A DNA stretch of 39,438 nt, taken from the NCBI RefSeq assembly GCF_016595465.1, contig NZ_JAENIK010000006.1, forward strand, positions 1 to 39,438. The letters are read 5' to 3'. The notes beneath the pieces are model-generated. The model did no database searches. It saw only the letters and a program-made list of their open reading frames with translations, and was not told the origin of the DNA. How positions within the stretch are numbered: position 1 is the first letter of the stretch; each line of letters starts with the position of its first letter. Shown piece after piece: positions 18,059 through 26,619 of the stretch. The stretch is from Luteolibacter yonseiensis (GTDB taxonomy: Bacteria > Verrucomicrobiota > Verrucomicrobiia > Verrucomicrobiales > Akkermansiaceae). The translations under genes and the position numbers were made by a program.

Positions 18059-18844
18059 TCAGTTGCTGGCCGTCGTGGTCTTCGGGCTGTTCGCCTTGAG
18101 AGCCCCTTCCGACTGGCCCTTCGCCCATGACTCGAACGGAGCCATCGGCGTGACTTCCATGGAGCCCACCATGTTCGCGTGGCCTTCCCCGCAGAGCTGG
18201 CCGCAGACGACGAAGGTCTCCAGCGCCTTCACCGGCGTGAACCACATCGGGATCTCCTTGCCCGGGATGGCGTCCTGCTGGATGCGCATCGGGACGATGG
18301 AATAGTTGTGGATCACGTCCTTGCTGCCGATCTGGAGCACGGTGGGGTGGTTCACGGGAAGCTTGAGGATCGGGCTGGTGAAATCATCCAGCGCGTTCGG
18401 GTCGGTGTAGTCGATTCCCAGGTCGTTCGTGCCGGAGATCAGAGCGGGGTCCACGCGGCCGAACTTGCCGTCCAGGCCGGGGTAGTGATAGGTCCAGCCG
18501 AACTGCCAGCCCACGACGCGCACGCGTACCGGCTGGAGGTCCTGCACCTTCTTCCAGTTGTCCACCCGGTCCGCCCACAGCGGGAACGCGAATCCGAGGA
18601 GCAGCACCGCCTCCACGATGATCACACCCACCTCGAGGTGGCTGGAAAGGTGGCTGCGCACCCCTTCATACGACGCCTTCGGGTGGTTCTTGTGCCAGAA
18701 CCGGAAGATGCAGTAGAGGAAGAAGATCGTCCAGCCGATGAACAAGGCGAACATGAACCAATGCACGACATCGATCATGTGATCCACCTGGCTGCCGTGG
18801 CTGGAGAAATTTTCGGGAATGCCGAGGAACTTGGAAGGACTCAT
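18059..18844 (-). CDS. ctaC: Cytochrome c oxidase subunit II
   Basis: 261 residues: two N-terminal membrane helices (about 25-48 and 72-90), then a periplasmic cupredoxin domain. CuA ligands are in place: His179 (VIHNYS), Cys214 and Cys218 (CGQLCG), His222 and Met225. The aromatic patch for electron entry is seen in GWQFGWTYHYPG. The position that is Glu in mitochondrial subunit II is Gln here; that ligand is a backbone carbonyl, so this is tolerated. There is no C-terminal cytochrome c domain, so the enzyme is not a fused caa3 type; separate cytochromes are encoded upstream. It receives electrons from cytochrome c and passes them to heme a. It is the last oxidase gene of the cluster. Confidence 0.95.
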   Translation of the reverse strand: MSPSKFLGIPENFSSHGSQVDHMIDVVHWFMFALFIGWTIFFLYCIFRFWHKNHPKASYEGVRSHLSSHLEVGVIIVEAVLLLGFAFPLWADRVDNWKKVQDLQPVRVRVVGWQFGWTYHYPGLDGKFGRVDPALISGTNDLGIDYTDPNALDDFTSPILKLPVNHPTVLQIGSKDVIHNYSIVPMRIQQDAIPGKEIPMWFTPVKALETFVVCGQLCGEGHANMVGSMEVTPMAPFESWAKGQSEGALKANSPKTTTASN

Positions 18845-18903
18845 TTTATGGAAATTCTAAAATCTGGAATGCGGAAAATGGAAGGACGGGACCGGAGCCG
18901 GGA

Positions 18904-19140
18904 TCAACGCGCGGCCGGCACGGCGGGAGCCGCCGGCGCCACATAATCATCGGACAACGCGGGATCGAAATGCTCGCGCTCGCGCCGGGCGATGCGGAAC
19001 ATGAAGAATCCGATGCCGCCGAGCATCAGGAGGACCACGACGAGCAGGAAGAAAATCGACCATCCGGCGGCGTCGCCACCACCTTCCACCATGCTGACAC
19101 GGCAGGTGGAACAAGCGAGGAATAGGGAATTGGCGGTCAT
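18904..19140 (-). CDS. Small membrane protein of the oxidase cluster
   Basis: 78 residues with one strong helix (about 27-50, WSIFFLLVVVLLMLGGIGFF), an Arg-rich cytoplasmic edge and an Ala/Pro-rich tail. A CSTC motif precedes the helix. No family recognised. Its position between the oxidase genes suggests an accessory subunit or assembly factor; CxxC could be redox-active or copper-binding, which is speculation. Confidence 0.7.
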   Translation of the reverse strand: MTANSLFLACSTCRVSMVEGGGDAAGWSIFFLLVVVLLMLGGIGFFMFRIARREREHFDPALSDDYVAPAAPAVPAAR

Positions 19141-19186
19141 GATGGGTGGATGCGTTGGATCAGGAACTCCGTCGGGAAAACCCGGG

Positions 19187-19387
19187 TCAGATATGATGGT
19201 TGACGATCTTGCGGTAGAAACAAACCCCGTACGCCGGCATCACCAGCGCGCCGAGGACGCCCACGATCCCCAGTGTCGTCACGATTCCGGACTTCTCCGG
19301 AGCCAGCAGGAAGGACCACAGCGCGAGGAACGTGCAGAGCAGGGTGCTGACGGTCACGAAGACAATGTGGAATCCTTTGAGCGACAT
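19187..19387 (-). CDS. Small two-helix membrane protein of the oxidase cluster
   Basis: 66 residues with two hydrophobic helices (about 6-27 and 34-56) and a short basic C-terminus. No catalytic motif is visible. It lies between the COX4-type gene and the 78-residue gene, 18 nt from the former, so it is almost certainly co-transcribed and may be a small accessory oxidase subunit. Confidence 0.65.
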   Translation of the reverse strand: MSLKGFHIVFVTVSTLLCTFLALWSFLLAPEKSGIVTTLGIVGVLGALVMPAYGVCFYRKIVNHHI

Positions 19388-19405
19388 GGTATCGGGTGGT
19401 GGTGG

Positions 19406-19786
19406 TTAGCGGTGGGTGGGGGACAGCAGGATCAAGGGTGTCTTGGACTCCTTGCCGTAGAAAAGCGGGTCGTTGATCGGGTCGAAGATCGCGAGCGCCG
19501 AAAGGAACGCCAGGCTGCACACCATGCACAATCCCGAGCCGAAAAGCCAGTAAACCGCTTTTTTCTCGTGGTTCAAGTGCATGAAGATGAACGCGACGAA
19601 CATCGCCTTCGTGGTGGCGATCATCAGACCGATGATGGCGTCCCACTTGTCGAAGCCGTGCTGGCCGAAGTCGAGGAACTCGAACCACGCCACCGCCACC
19701 GTCAGACAGGTGCCGCCGAACAACACCGCGCCGATGAGCATGTAGAGGCGCAGGGACTTTTTGATTGCTTCAGGATTGTCAGCCAT
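19406..19786 (-). CDS. ctaF: Cytochrome c oxidase subunit IV (prokaryotic COX4 type)
   Basis: 126 residues with three membrane helices, the layout of prokaryotic COX4 (caa3 subunit IV): about 13-33, 48-69 (IIGLMIATTKAMFVAFIFMHLNHE, with the family's MHLNHE turn, not quoted in full here) and 78-98. Such subunits carry no cofactors and stabilise subunits I and III. It lies 46 nt downstream of ctaE. The leader is G-poor (TTTTTCCCAATTTCC). Confidence 0.85.
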   Translation of the reverse strand: MADNPEAIKKSLRLYMLIGAVLFGGTCLTVAVAWFEFLDFGQHGFDKWDAIIGLMIATTKAMFVAFIFMHLNHEKKAVYWLFGSGLCMVCSLAFLSALAIFDPINDPLFYGKESKTPLILLSPTHR

Positions 19787-19832
19787 TTGCTTGGGAAATT
19801 GGAAATTGGGAAAAAGGTATCACCTCGGGGGT

Positions 19833-21515
19833 TTACATCAAATACAGGATCGGGAAGACGAAGATCCAGACAAGGTCCACGAAGTGCCAGAACAGGCCGC
19901 CGACTTCGACGCGGTTCGCAAGCCACTCGGGATTGGAGTCATACATCTTCTTGCCGAAGAGCAGGTAGTAGGCGAGCACCAGCGCGCCGCCGATGACGTG
20001 GAGGCCGTGCAGGCCGGTCATCGTGAAATAGATGGCGTAGTAGGTGTTCCAGGCCGGGGTGAACTTCGCGGCGAAGCCGATCTGCTCGCGCGGCACCGAG
20101 AAGTGCGGGAAGGTTTCCTTGCCGTGGCCCTCGGCCGCGTGGCCTTCCGCAGCGTGGCCGTGGTCTCCGGCCTCCTCGGCATGCGGATTGCGCGCCTCGT
20201 AGTTCGGTCCCATGAACTCTTCCTTGATCTTGGCGGCGCTGCTCAAAGAGATGCCGTGCTTCTCCTCGCCCATCTTGGCGAGATCCTTCCAGCCGAGGCG
20301 GTAGAGTTCCTTGTGGGTCGGCACGCGCTTGGGATTGCCGTTCTTATCGACACCATACTCCTTCAGAAGACGCTCCTTGAGCTCCTTCATCTTGCCCAGG
20401 TGCCACTCCCACGCCTCTTTCGCGAACGGGCTGTTCTTGATGAGCCATGAGTTCTCGATGGCCACTTCCGGGTCGATGCCCTTCTGCTCGGCCTTCATCA
20501 CGAGGTGTTGGAAATCGATCGCGTCCACGTAGTGGAAGACCATCGGGCTGGCGAGCAGCTCGCCGCTCACCACGGTGTCGTCACGCAGGGTCGAGGTGCC
20601 GTCGGCTTCCTTGATGTCGCGCGGCTTGAAATCAAGCTTGGTCGGAGGATTCACGTCGAACGCAACGCTCGGGATCTCGCCCAGCAGCTTCGGCGCGAGG
20701 GCCGTCATGTCGATGTTCACGTCGGCGGCGAACTGCCAGTCGCTCTTGCCTTTGTTCTTCGCCTTGGCGTCCTTCCACTCGCTGCGGAGCGCTTCCGTGC
20801 GGTAGTGGCCGTTGTGGCTGCGGGCCGCGAGGTGGGCCTTCTTGATTTTTTCCAGCAGGGCGACCGAGAGCGTCTCGCCCGCCTTCGCGATCACTTCGGC
20901 CGGCTCGCCTTCCTTCGTGATCGCCGCCACGTCCGCGGAAAGGACGATCTGCGCGTTGTGGTGCTTGGCCTCGGTGAGGAATTCCTCGACCCATGGCTTG
21001 TAGAAACGGACGGTGTTGAAGGTGAGCTTCGAGGCCTTCACATAGATCATGTTCTCCTCGATCTTGTCACCGTTGTGGTCGAGCACTTCCTTGCCGCTGT
21101 CGTCCTTCTCGTAACCGAGGTGGCCTTCAAGCACGGTGTAGTCCTTCAGGCGCAGCGCCTGGTGATGGAACTTCACGTTGTACTCGATGCCCTTGAGGAC
21201 CATGAACACGAGCGCGCAGAGCACCGTGATGGTCATGTAGACCTGGAACATGCGCCAGTTGCGCAGCTTGAGCTGGGCCCATGCGAAGACCACCGTGACG
21301 GACGAGAAAATCAGCACGAACGTGTTGATCAGACCGGGCAGCACGGGCAGCGTGCGCTCGGGCCACGGATAGTCCGCACCCAGGCGGAGGAAAACGTAGG
21401 CCGAGAAGAAACCGCCGAAGAGCATGACTTCGGAAGCAAGGAACAACCAGATGGCGATCTTCGAATTGAAGAGACCTGTGTCCTTTCGGGGTGTGACGAC
21501 GTAGGGAATTTCCAT
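19833..21515 (-). CDS. ctaE: Cytochrome c oxidase subunit III with giant periplasmic insertion
   Basis: 560 residues, about twice the usual 200-260. Residues 1-112 carry the first three helices of a five-helix subunit III (SKIAIWLFLASEVMLFGGFF, GLINTFVLIF, then a third ending KGIEY). Residues 485-560 carry the last two (YYAIYFTMTGLHGLHVIGG and FWHFVDLVWIFVFPI). Between them, where about 20 residues are normal, are some 370. The insert is charged, has no CxxCH, and includes a His-rich stretch (HAEEAGDHGHAAEGHAAEGH) near its end. With a cytoplasmic N-terminus the insert lies on the periplasmic side. The frame is open throughout and both family halves are intact, so this is not a frameshift fusion. 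Confidence 0.93.
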   Translation of the reverse strand: MEIPYVVTPRKDTGLFNSKIAIWLFLASEVMLFGGFFSAYVFLRLGADYPWPERTLPVLPGLINTFVLIFSSVTVVFAWAQLKLRNWRMFQVYMTITVLCALVFMVLKGIEYNVKFHHQALRLKDYTVLEGHLGYEKDDSGKEVLDHNGDKIEENMIYVKASKLTFNTVRFYKPWVEEFLTEAKHHNAQIVLSADVAAITKEGEPAEVIAKAGETLSVALLEKIKKAHLAARSHNGHYRTEALRSEWKDAKAKNKGKSDWQFAADVNIDMTALAPKLLGEIPSVAFDVNPPTKLDFKPRDIKEADGTSTLRDDTVVSGELLASPMVFHYVDAIDFQHLVMKAEQKGIDPEVAIENSWLIKNSPFAKEAWEWHLGKMKELKERLLKEYGVDKNGNPKRVPTHKELYRLGWKDLAKMGEEKHGISLSSAAKIKEEFMGPNYEARNPHAEEAGDHGHAAEGHAAEGHGKETFPHFSVPREQIGFAAKFTPAWNTYYAIYFTMTGLHGLHVIGGALVLAYYLLFGKKMYDSNPEWLANRVEVGGLFWHFVDLVWIFVFPILYLM

Positions 21516-21554
21516 TTGAGAAAAAAGTGATGGGCCGCGGGTTCTCGGGTGGGA

Positions 21555-23456
21555 TTAGTGTTTCGAGTCCGACTTGTCGGCGTGGTCCGTGTGTTTCGGC
21601 TCGATCCATTGCGGGAGGAAATCCTCGTCGCAGTCAGGACGGCTGTATTCGTAAGGTCCGCGGTAGGTGACCGGGTCCTTGAGGAAGTTTCCGTGGCCCG
21701 GAGGCGTCGGTGTCGCCCACTCGAGGGTGGTGGCGTCCCACGGGTTGTCGCTGGTGACCTTCTTGCCATACTTCCACGAGGTGAAGAGGTTGATGATGAA
21801 GAAGATCTGGAAGAACGCCATGGTCCAGGCACCCATCGACATGATGATGTTCAGGTCGATTTTCTCCACCACGGTGTTGCCGAAGACGTTCACGCTGTCC
21901 GCCGCCTTCGCGAGGTAGGCGTCGCCACCGTTGTACCAGCGGCGGTGGAATCCGGCCATGCCCTGCACGAGCATCGGGAAGAAGATGATGTTCATGCAGA
22001 TCAGGCTCGGCCAGAAGTGCAGGTGGTTGAGCGTCTTGCTCATGAAGCGTCCGGTGATCTTCGGATACCAGTGGAGCACCCCGGCGAAGAAGCCGAAGAG
22101 GATGCCCGGCGCCACCACGTAGTGGAAGTGGCCGATCACGTAGTAGGTGTCGTGCAGGTGGAGGTCCGCCAGGTTGAATGCCAGGGGAAGACCGGTCAGA
22201 CCACCGATGCCGAACATCGGGATGAACGCGCAGGCCCAGATCATCGGCGGGGTGAAACGGATGGAACCGCCCCACAGCGAGATGAGCATCGCGGTGATGA
22301 TGACCACGGAAGGAACCGAGATCAGGACCGTGGTGGTTTGGAAGAAGGTGGAGACCGCCGCGCCCATGCCCGTCATGTACATGTGGTGGGCCCAGACGAC
22401 GAAGGAGAGGAAACCGAGGACCATCACGGAATACACCATCGACTTGTAGCCCCAGAGCGGCTTGCGGGTGTTCGCGGGGATGATCTCGCTGACGCAGGCG
22501 AAGGCGGGAAGGAGAAGGACGTAAACCTCGGGGTGGCCCAGGAACCAGAACAAGTGCTGGAACAACAGCGGCGAACCACCGCCGGAGAGATCCGCCAGAC
22601 CCTCGCTCTTCGTGAAGAGGCCGGATGGCATGAAGAAGGAGGAGTGGCCCACGCGGTCCATGAGCTGCATGATGCCGGCGGCTTCAAGCGGAGGGAACGC
22701 GAGCAGGAGGAGGAAACCGGTCACGAGCATCGCCCAGACGAAGAACGGCATGCGCATCCACGTCATGCCGCGGACCCGCAGGTTGATGATGGTGGTGATG
22801 AAGTTCACCGAACCGAGAAGCGAGGAGGTGATCAGCAGCACCAGGCCGACGAGCCACTGCGTCTGGCCCGCGAGCCATTGGTTGACCACCTGGCCGTCCG
22901 CGAATCCCGCGAGCGGAGAGTAGTTCGTCCAGCCGGACTTGGCCGCGCCGGACTCGAGGAAGAACGAGGCGCACATCACCAGACCGCCCGCGAGGTAGAT
23001 CCAGTAGCTGGCCATGTTCAGGCGCGGGAACGCCATGTCGATCGCGCCGATCTGCAGCGGCGTCACGTAGTTGCCGAAGGCGCCGAAGCCCAGCGGCACG
23101 ATTCCGAGGAAAACCATGATCGTCCCGTGCATCGCACCGAACATGTTGTAGGTCTCACCCGTCACCTTGCCGTCCTGCAGCCAGCGGGCCTTCCAGCCGT
23201 CGGTGAAGACCCAGCTCATCCACTCCGGCAGCGGCTGGTGCGGATACGCGATGCTCCAGCGCATCACCATCATCAGGTAGAATCCGAACGCGAGGAAACA
23301 CATCGCGGTGATCCCGTACTGGATGCCGATCATCTTGTGGTCCGTCGAGAAGACGTACTTCGACCAGAAGCCCTGCTCGTGGTGATGGTGATCGTCGTGA
23401 TGATCCCCGTGGTGGGCGTCGTGCCCGGCGTGTGAAGTGGCGGCGTGAGAGCTCAT
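21555..23456 (-). CDS. ctaD: Cytochrome c oxidase subunit I (aa3 type, A1 family)
   Basis: 633 residues with 12 membrane helices. Ligands are complete: His110 and His445 for heme a, His443 for heme a3, and His308, His357 and His358 for CuB, with Tyr312 as the cross-linked Tyr. Glu310 in GHPEVY marks an A1-type D-channel; Asp140 and Lys338 (GYKSM) fit the D- and K-channels. The enzyme reduces oxygen to water and pumps protons. The N-terminus is His/Asp-rich (residues 9-26), possibly metal-binding. The C-terminal extension (about 590-633) is polar. It lies between the cytochrome c gene and ctaE. Confidence 0.96.
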   Translation of the reverse strand: MSSHAATSHAGHDAHHGDHHDDHHHHEQGFWSKYVFSTDHKMIGIQYGITAMCFLAFGFYLMMVMRWSIAYPHQPLPEWMSWVFTDGWKARWLQDGKVTGETYNMFGAMHGTIMVFLGIVPLGFGAFGNYVTPLQIGAIDMAFPRLNMASYWIYLAGGLVMCASFFLESGAAKSGWTNYSPLAGFADGQVVNQWLAGQTQWLVGLVLLITSSLLGSVNFITTIINLRVRGMTWMRMPFFVWAMLVTGFLLLLAFPPLEAAGIMQLMDRVGHSSFFMPSGLFTKSEGLADLSGGGSPLLFQHLFWFLGHPEVYVLLLPAFACVSEIIPANTRKPLWGYKSMVYSVMVLGFLSFVVWAHHMYMTGMGAAVSTFFQTTTVLISVPSVVIITAMLISLWGGSIRFTPPMIWACAFIPMFGIGGLTGLPLAFNLADLHLHDTYYVIGHFHYVVAPGILFGFFAGVLHWYPKITGRFMSKTLNHLHFWPSLICMNIIFFPMLVQGMAGFHRRWYNGGDAYLAKAADSVNVFGNTVVEKIDLNIIMSMGAWTMAFFQIFFIINLFTSWKYGKKVTSDNPWDATTLEWATPTPPGHGNFLKDPVTYRGPYEYSRPDCDEDFLPQWIEPKHTDHADKSDSKH

Positions 23457-23541
23457 AATTCCGTCTGGCGGCGTTGGTGGATCAGGAAAATCCGGATCGG
23501 GGAAAAGTTAAAAATGATTGAAGGTGGGAAATTGTTTCGGC

Positions 23542-24312
23542 TCAGGGAGCTGCGGCGGTGGCGGGTGCGAGCGTGATCGGATCGACCATCGTCTTCGGAT
23601 CGAGCACGTCGCCCGGCAGGGCCTTGATGTGGTCGGCGTCGAGCTCCACACCGTTGACGGACTTGCCGGCGTTCTTGCGCTTGGCGGAAATCTCGAGCGC
23701 GGCCTTCGCCATTTCGATGGTCACGACGTCGCCCTTGGCGTTGCCGAAGTTGTTGCGGACGTAGGTCATGATGCCCGCGAGGTCTTCCGGAGTCATGCCG
23801 ATGCCCTGAGGGGGCATCACGCCGTAGGTTTTTCCGTCCTCCAGCGGTCCCTCCAGACCGTTGAGGATGATCATCGAGAAGCGTTCCGTCTCGCCGAGCA
23901 CCCACTTCGAGCCGACCAGCGACGGGAAGGTGGAGCCGTTGCCCTTCGCATCGGAGCCGTGGCAGCCGTTGCACTTCGCGGAATAGATCTTCGCCCCCTT
24001 CGCCATGTAGGCGGCAAGCGCCTCCTTCGGCACGGCACCCGCGTCCTCCGCGCCACCGGCGGGAGTGCGGACGTAGTCGCGGCGGAAGGTCGAATCATAG
24101 GAGAACAAGCGGCCGCCCGAGCCGAGGATCCCGCCGGCGACCAGCAGGACCACACCGCAGGCGACGAAGGCCCAGAGCGAGATCGGCGCGATGCCGTTGT
24201 CAGCGATCCGCTTTTCACGGGCGCACGCCGCAGCCTCGCGGACCACGCGACCGTGGGTCTCGGCCACGTTGATCGAGTCGTCGAGATCCGGTTTGGAGTT
24301 GTTAGATGACAT
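23542..24312 (-). CDS. Membrane-anchored monoheme cytochrome c, next to ctaD
   Basis: 256 residues: a polar N-terminal 45, one membrane helix (about 46-64), then a class I cytochrome c domain with CNGCH (Cys114, Cys117, His118) and likely axial Met166 in MPPQG. The C-terminal 70 residues are a charged tail. Its place directly before ctaD suggests it donates electrons to CuA of the aa3 oxidase. The heme faces the periplasm. Confidence 0.9.
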   Translation of the reverse strand: MSSNNSKPDLDDSINVAETHGRVVREAAACAREKRIADNGIAPISLWAFVACGVVLLVAGGILGSGGRLFSYDSTFRRDYVRTPAGGAEDAGAVPKEALAAYMAKGAKIYSAKCNGCHGSDAKGNGSTFPSLVGSKWVLGETERFSMIILNGLEGPLEDGKTYGVMPPQGIGMTPEDLAGIMTYVRNNFGNAKGDVVTIEMAKAALEISAKRKNAGKSVNGVELDADHIKALPGDVLDPKTMVDPITLAPATAAAP

Positions 24313-24338
24313 GGTTTGGAAAAAAATGGGGTCGGAAA

Positions 24339-25049
24339 TTACTTCTTGGCGGCCTTGCCCTTGTCAGGTGCGAAGTTCAGCACCGTCGGCACGGCCTGGT
24401 CTTTCTTGAGCGAGAGCAGGTAGGAAACCAGCGCCTTCACCTCCGGGCCCGGCACGATCTCCGTGTCGTCGGTGCCGCCGTATGGCAGCGCGTCCGCGTT
24501 GCGCTCGCCCTTGACCGGCTGCTCGTGGAAAAGGAAGGAGAACGACGGGCAGGTGGACTGGTAGTTCTCGGGGATGTGGCGCGGATTGTAGAGGTAGGAA
24601 TAGAGCCACTGCGTCGCGCTACCGTCCTTGGCGTAGATGGACTCCACGCGGCGGCCGAGGTTCGAGAGGTCCGGACCCATCCGGGAAACACCGATCTGGG
24701 CGAACTTCTCGCCGAAGAAATCATACGCGTTCGTCTCGCGGCGGGTGTCGCCACGGTCCGGATCCGCCTTGAGGCCGCCCCAGTCCGGGCGATACAGGTC
24801 GTTTCCGGCATACGTCGGGCGCACCACCTGCGTGTGGCAGAGGTAGCAGCCGTTCTCCGCATACACCTGGGCGCCATCCGCCACACGGCCCGTGCGTTTC
24901 GGGAAGAAGATGCCCGTCGCGCCGTCCGTCGCCTCATTCAGCTCGATCGGCGCCAGATTGCGCATCTTGATGAATGGCACGACGACGATCGCAAGCCAGG
25001 CGACGCCAAAGCTGGCCGAAAGTCCGAGAATAAAAGTGCGGAAGCTCAT
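24339..25049 (-). CDS. CcoO-like membrane cytochrome c with Cys at the axial Met position
   Basis: 236 residues from the ATG at 25049, which gives the CcoO-type N-terminal anchor (MSFRTFILGLSASFGVAWLA); a start at 25142 adds unlikely sequence overlapping the upstream gene. The family pattern is clear: ENGCYLCHTQVVRP (heme Cys68, Cys71, His72), RPDWGGLKADPDR and RMGPDLSNLGRR. Where CcoO has SxMPxY/F with the axial Met, this protein reads STCPSF with Cys167, and no Met occurs after residue 124. The heme may therefore be His/Cys-ligated or otherwise altered. It follows the CcoN-like gene by 37 nt, as ccoO follows ccoN in true cbb3 operons, but no true CcoP or CcoQ is present. Confidence 0.88.
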   Translation of the reverse strand: MSFRTFILGLSASFGVAWLAIVVVPFIKMRNLAPIELNEATDGATGIFFPKRTGRVADGAQVYAENGCYLCHTQVVRPTYAGNDLYRPDWGGLKADPDRGDTRRETNAYDFFGEKFAQIGVSRMGPDLSNLGRRVESIYAKDGSATQWLYSYLYNPRHIPENYQSTCPSFSFLFHEQPVKGERNADALPYGGTDDTEIVPGPEVKALVSYLLSLKKDQAVPTVLNFAPDKGKAAKK

Positions 25050-25086
25050 TAGGAAAAATTCTGAAATTTGAAATTTGAATTCCTGG

Positions 25087-26595
25087 TTAGTGGGCGGCGC
25101 TGGCGGTGCCGGGGCCGGCGTTGTCGATGTCGCCTTCCTCACCGTGGGGACTCACGGCGTGGCCGTGGTCCGCCGCGAGGAGCGTCGGGTGCGAGCTGCG
25201 GCGGCCGAGGCGCAGCCACATCAGCGTGAGGTGCAGGAAGAAGAAGATGTTCGAGATCAGGATGAAGATCCAGGCGATCGTCGTCGCCACCGCATACGGA
25301 TAGGCGCGCGTCGCGGCGGATTGGAACGGAACCTGCCAATCCTCCTGGCCGATGCCCTGCTGAAGACCGCCGAAGAGCGCGATCAGCGCGATCGTCACGA
25401 TGCCGTAGGTCGAGAACAGGAAGTGGATGGAGATCAGGCGGCGGGACAACCACTCGCGGCGCGTCACGCGGGGGACGATGAAATACACCGCGCCGAACAT
25501 CACGAAGGTGAAGAATCCATACAACGCGAGGATTTCAAAGCCGTAGCCGGAGAGCGAGAACTGGGTGAGCGGCAGAGTCGAGTCCGGCAGGTTCAGCACC
25601 ACGGCGGCGAAGGCGAGCACCAGCAGGCCGGTGAGACCGGCGGTGGTGAAGCGCAGCGAGGGGCTGGCGGACATCGTTTCCGGGTTGCCCAGCATCGTGC
25701 GCAGCAGGTTCAGCGCGGCGGCGAGGGCCGGCACGAAGAGCAGCGCGGTGGCGGCGGCTCCCACGTAGGGAAGGAAATAAGGGATCGGCGCGCCGGTCAG
25801 CTTCTGCATCCCCGCCCATGGAGCGATGATCGCGAGCGACCAGAAACCGAGCTTCGCCAGCGAGTAGCTGTGGACCGCGCGGCCCGTCACCTTCGGAGCG
25901 AGGTAGTAGGCGGCGCCGAGCGCGACCGGTGTGAAGAAGAGGAAGATCAGCGCGGACTTGTACCAGGCGTTGATGCCCGCACCCATCACCGGGTGGCCCG
26001 GCAGGCAGTGGAGAAGCGTGTTCACCGTGAGGAACACCCATGGGAACCAGACGATCGCGGCGAGGATATACCACTGGGAAATGTAGACGTGGCCCTCGGG
26101 ACGCACGCGGAACTGGATGAACGACCAGATCACGATCGCGAAATACGTCACCAGCATCACCGGCCAGGTGAAGGCGGGGAACTCCATCCACGGCATGCCC
26201 GTGCCGTTGCCGGAAAGGATGCCGATCAGACCGGCGCTGACCACCAGGTTCCAGACGTGGCCGGCGACGAGGATCAGCCCGGCGGCGGTGCACTCCTTGC
26301 GGGAAAGACGCGCCATCATCCAAATGATCACCGCGAACGCCGCCTGGAAACCCCAGCCGTAGATGAACGCGTTGATGTGCGCCGGGAAAACACGGCCATA
26401 CGTCAGCCAACCGCATCCCGAAAGGAATCCCGGGCTGTGGACCTTCGCCGAGGCGATGATCCCGAGGACGATGGAAACCGCGAGCCACGCGGCACCGCTG
26501 GTCATGAAGAACATCACCGGATGGCGCAACGAGCGATCAATCCCCGCGCGCAGCAAGGCATCCTGATCTGTGGTGGTTGGAGAGGCAGATGACAT
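25087..26595 (-). CDS. CcoN-like (cbb3 subunit I) protein lacking catalytic metal ligands
   Basis: 502 residues, about 12 membrane helices, colinear with CcoN. Landmarks are FPAHINAFIYGWGFQ with His73 (the conserved low-spin heme His), AWYKSALIFLFFTP (CcoN WYGHNAV region), FWSLAIIAPWAGMQK (CcoN IWAGPHHL region) and GAVYFIVPRVTRREW. The CuB histidines are replaced: Ser214 for the HN His, Gln264 and Lys265 for the HH pair. The HxH that binds hemes b3 and b aligns with Phe353 and Ile355. No histidine at all occurs between 242 and 390. It cannot be an ordinary oxygen reductase. It may be a structural or electron-transfer partner of the CcoO-like protein within an Act-aa3 assembly. Common annotation would call it cbb3 subunit I. 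Confidence 0.9.
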   Translation of the reverse strand: MSSASPTTTDQDALLRAGIDRSLRHPVMFFMTSGAAWLAVSIVLGIIASAKVHSPGFLSGCGWLTYGRVFPAHINAFIYGWGFQAAFAVIIWMMARLSRKECTAAGLILVAGHVWNLVVSAGLIGILSGNGTGMPWMEFPAFTWPVMLVTYFAIVIWSFIQFRVRPEGHVYISQWYILAAIVWFPWVFLTVNTLLHCLPGHPVMGAGINAWYKSALIFLFFTPVALGAAYYLAPKVTGRAVHSYSLAKLGFWSLAIIAPWAGMQKLTGAPIPYFLPYVGAAATALLFVPALAAALNLLRTMLGNPETMSASPSLRFTTAGLTGLLVLAFAAVVLNLPDSTLPLTQFSLSGYGFEILALYGFFTFVMFGAVYFIVPRVTRREWLSRRLISIHFLFSTYGIVTIALIALFGGLQQGIGQEDWQVPFQSAATRAYPYAVATTIAWIFILISNIFFFLHLTLMWLRLGRRSSHPTLLAADHGHAVSPHGEEGDIDNAGPGTASAAH

Positions 26596-26619
26596 CGGCT
26601 TTTGAAAAATTGGGAAAAA

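Noticed and set aside
18185..18205. CuA motif with Gln in place of the usual Glu in ctaC
   Set aside because: That ligand is a backbone carbonyl and CxQLCG is common in bacterial subunit II, so it is not a sign of lost function.
21549..23435. Open frame of over 600 codons opposite ctaD
   Set aside because: Shadow of ctaD, whose metal ligands are complete.
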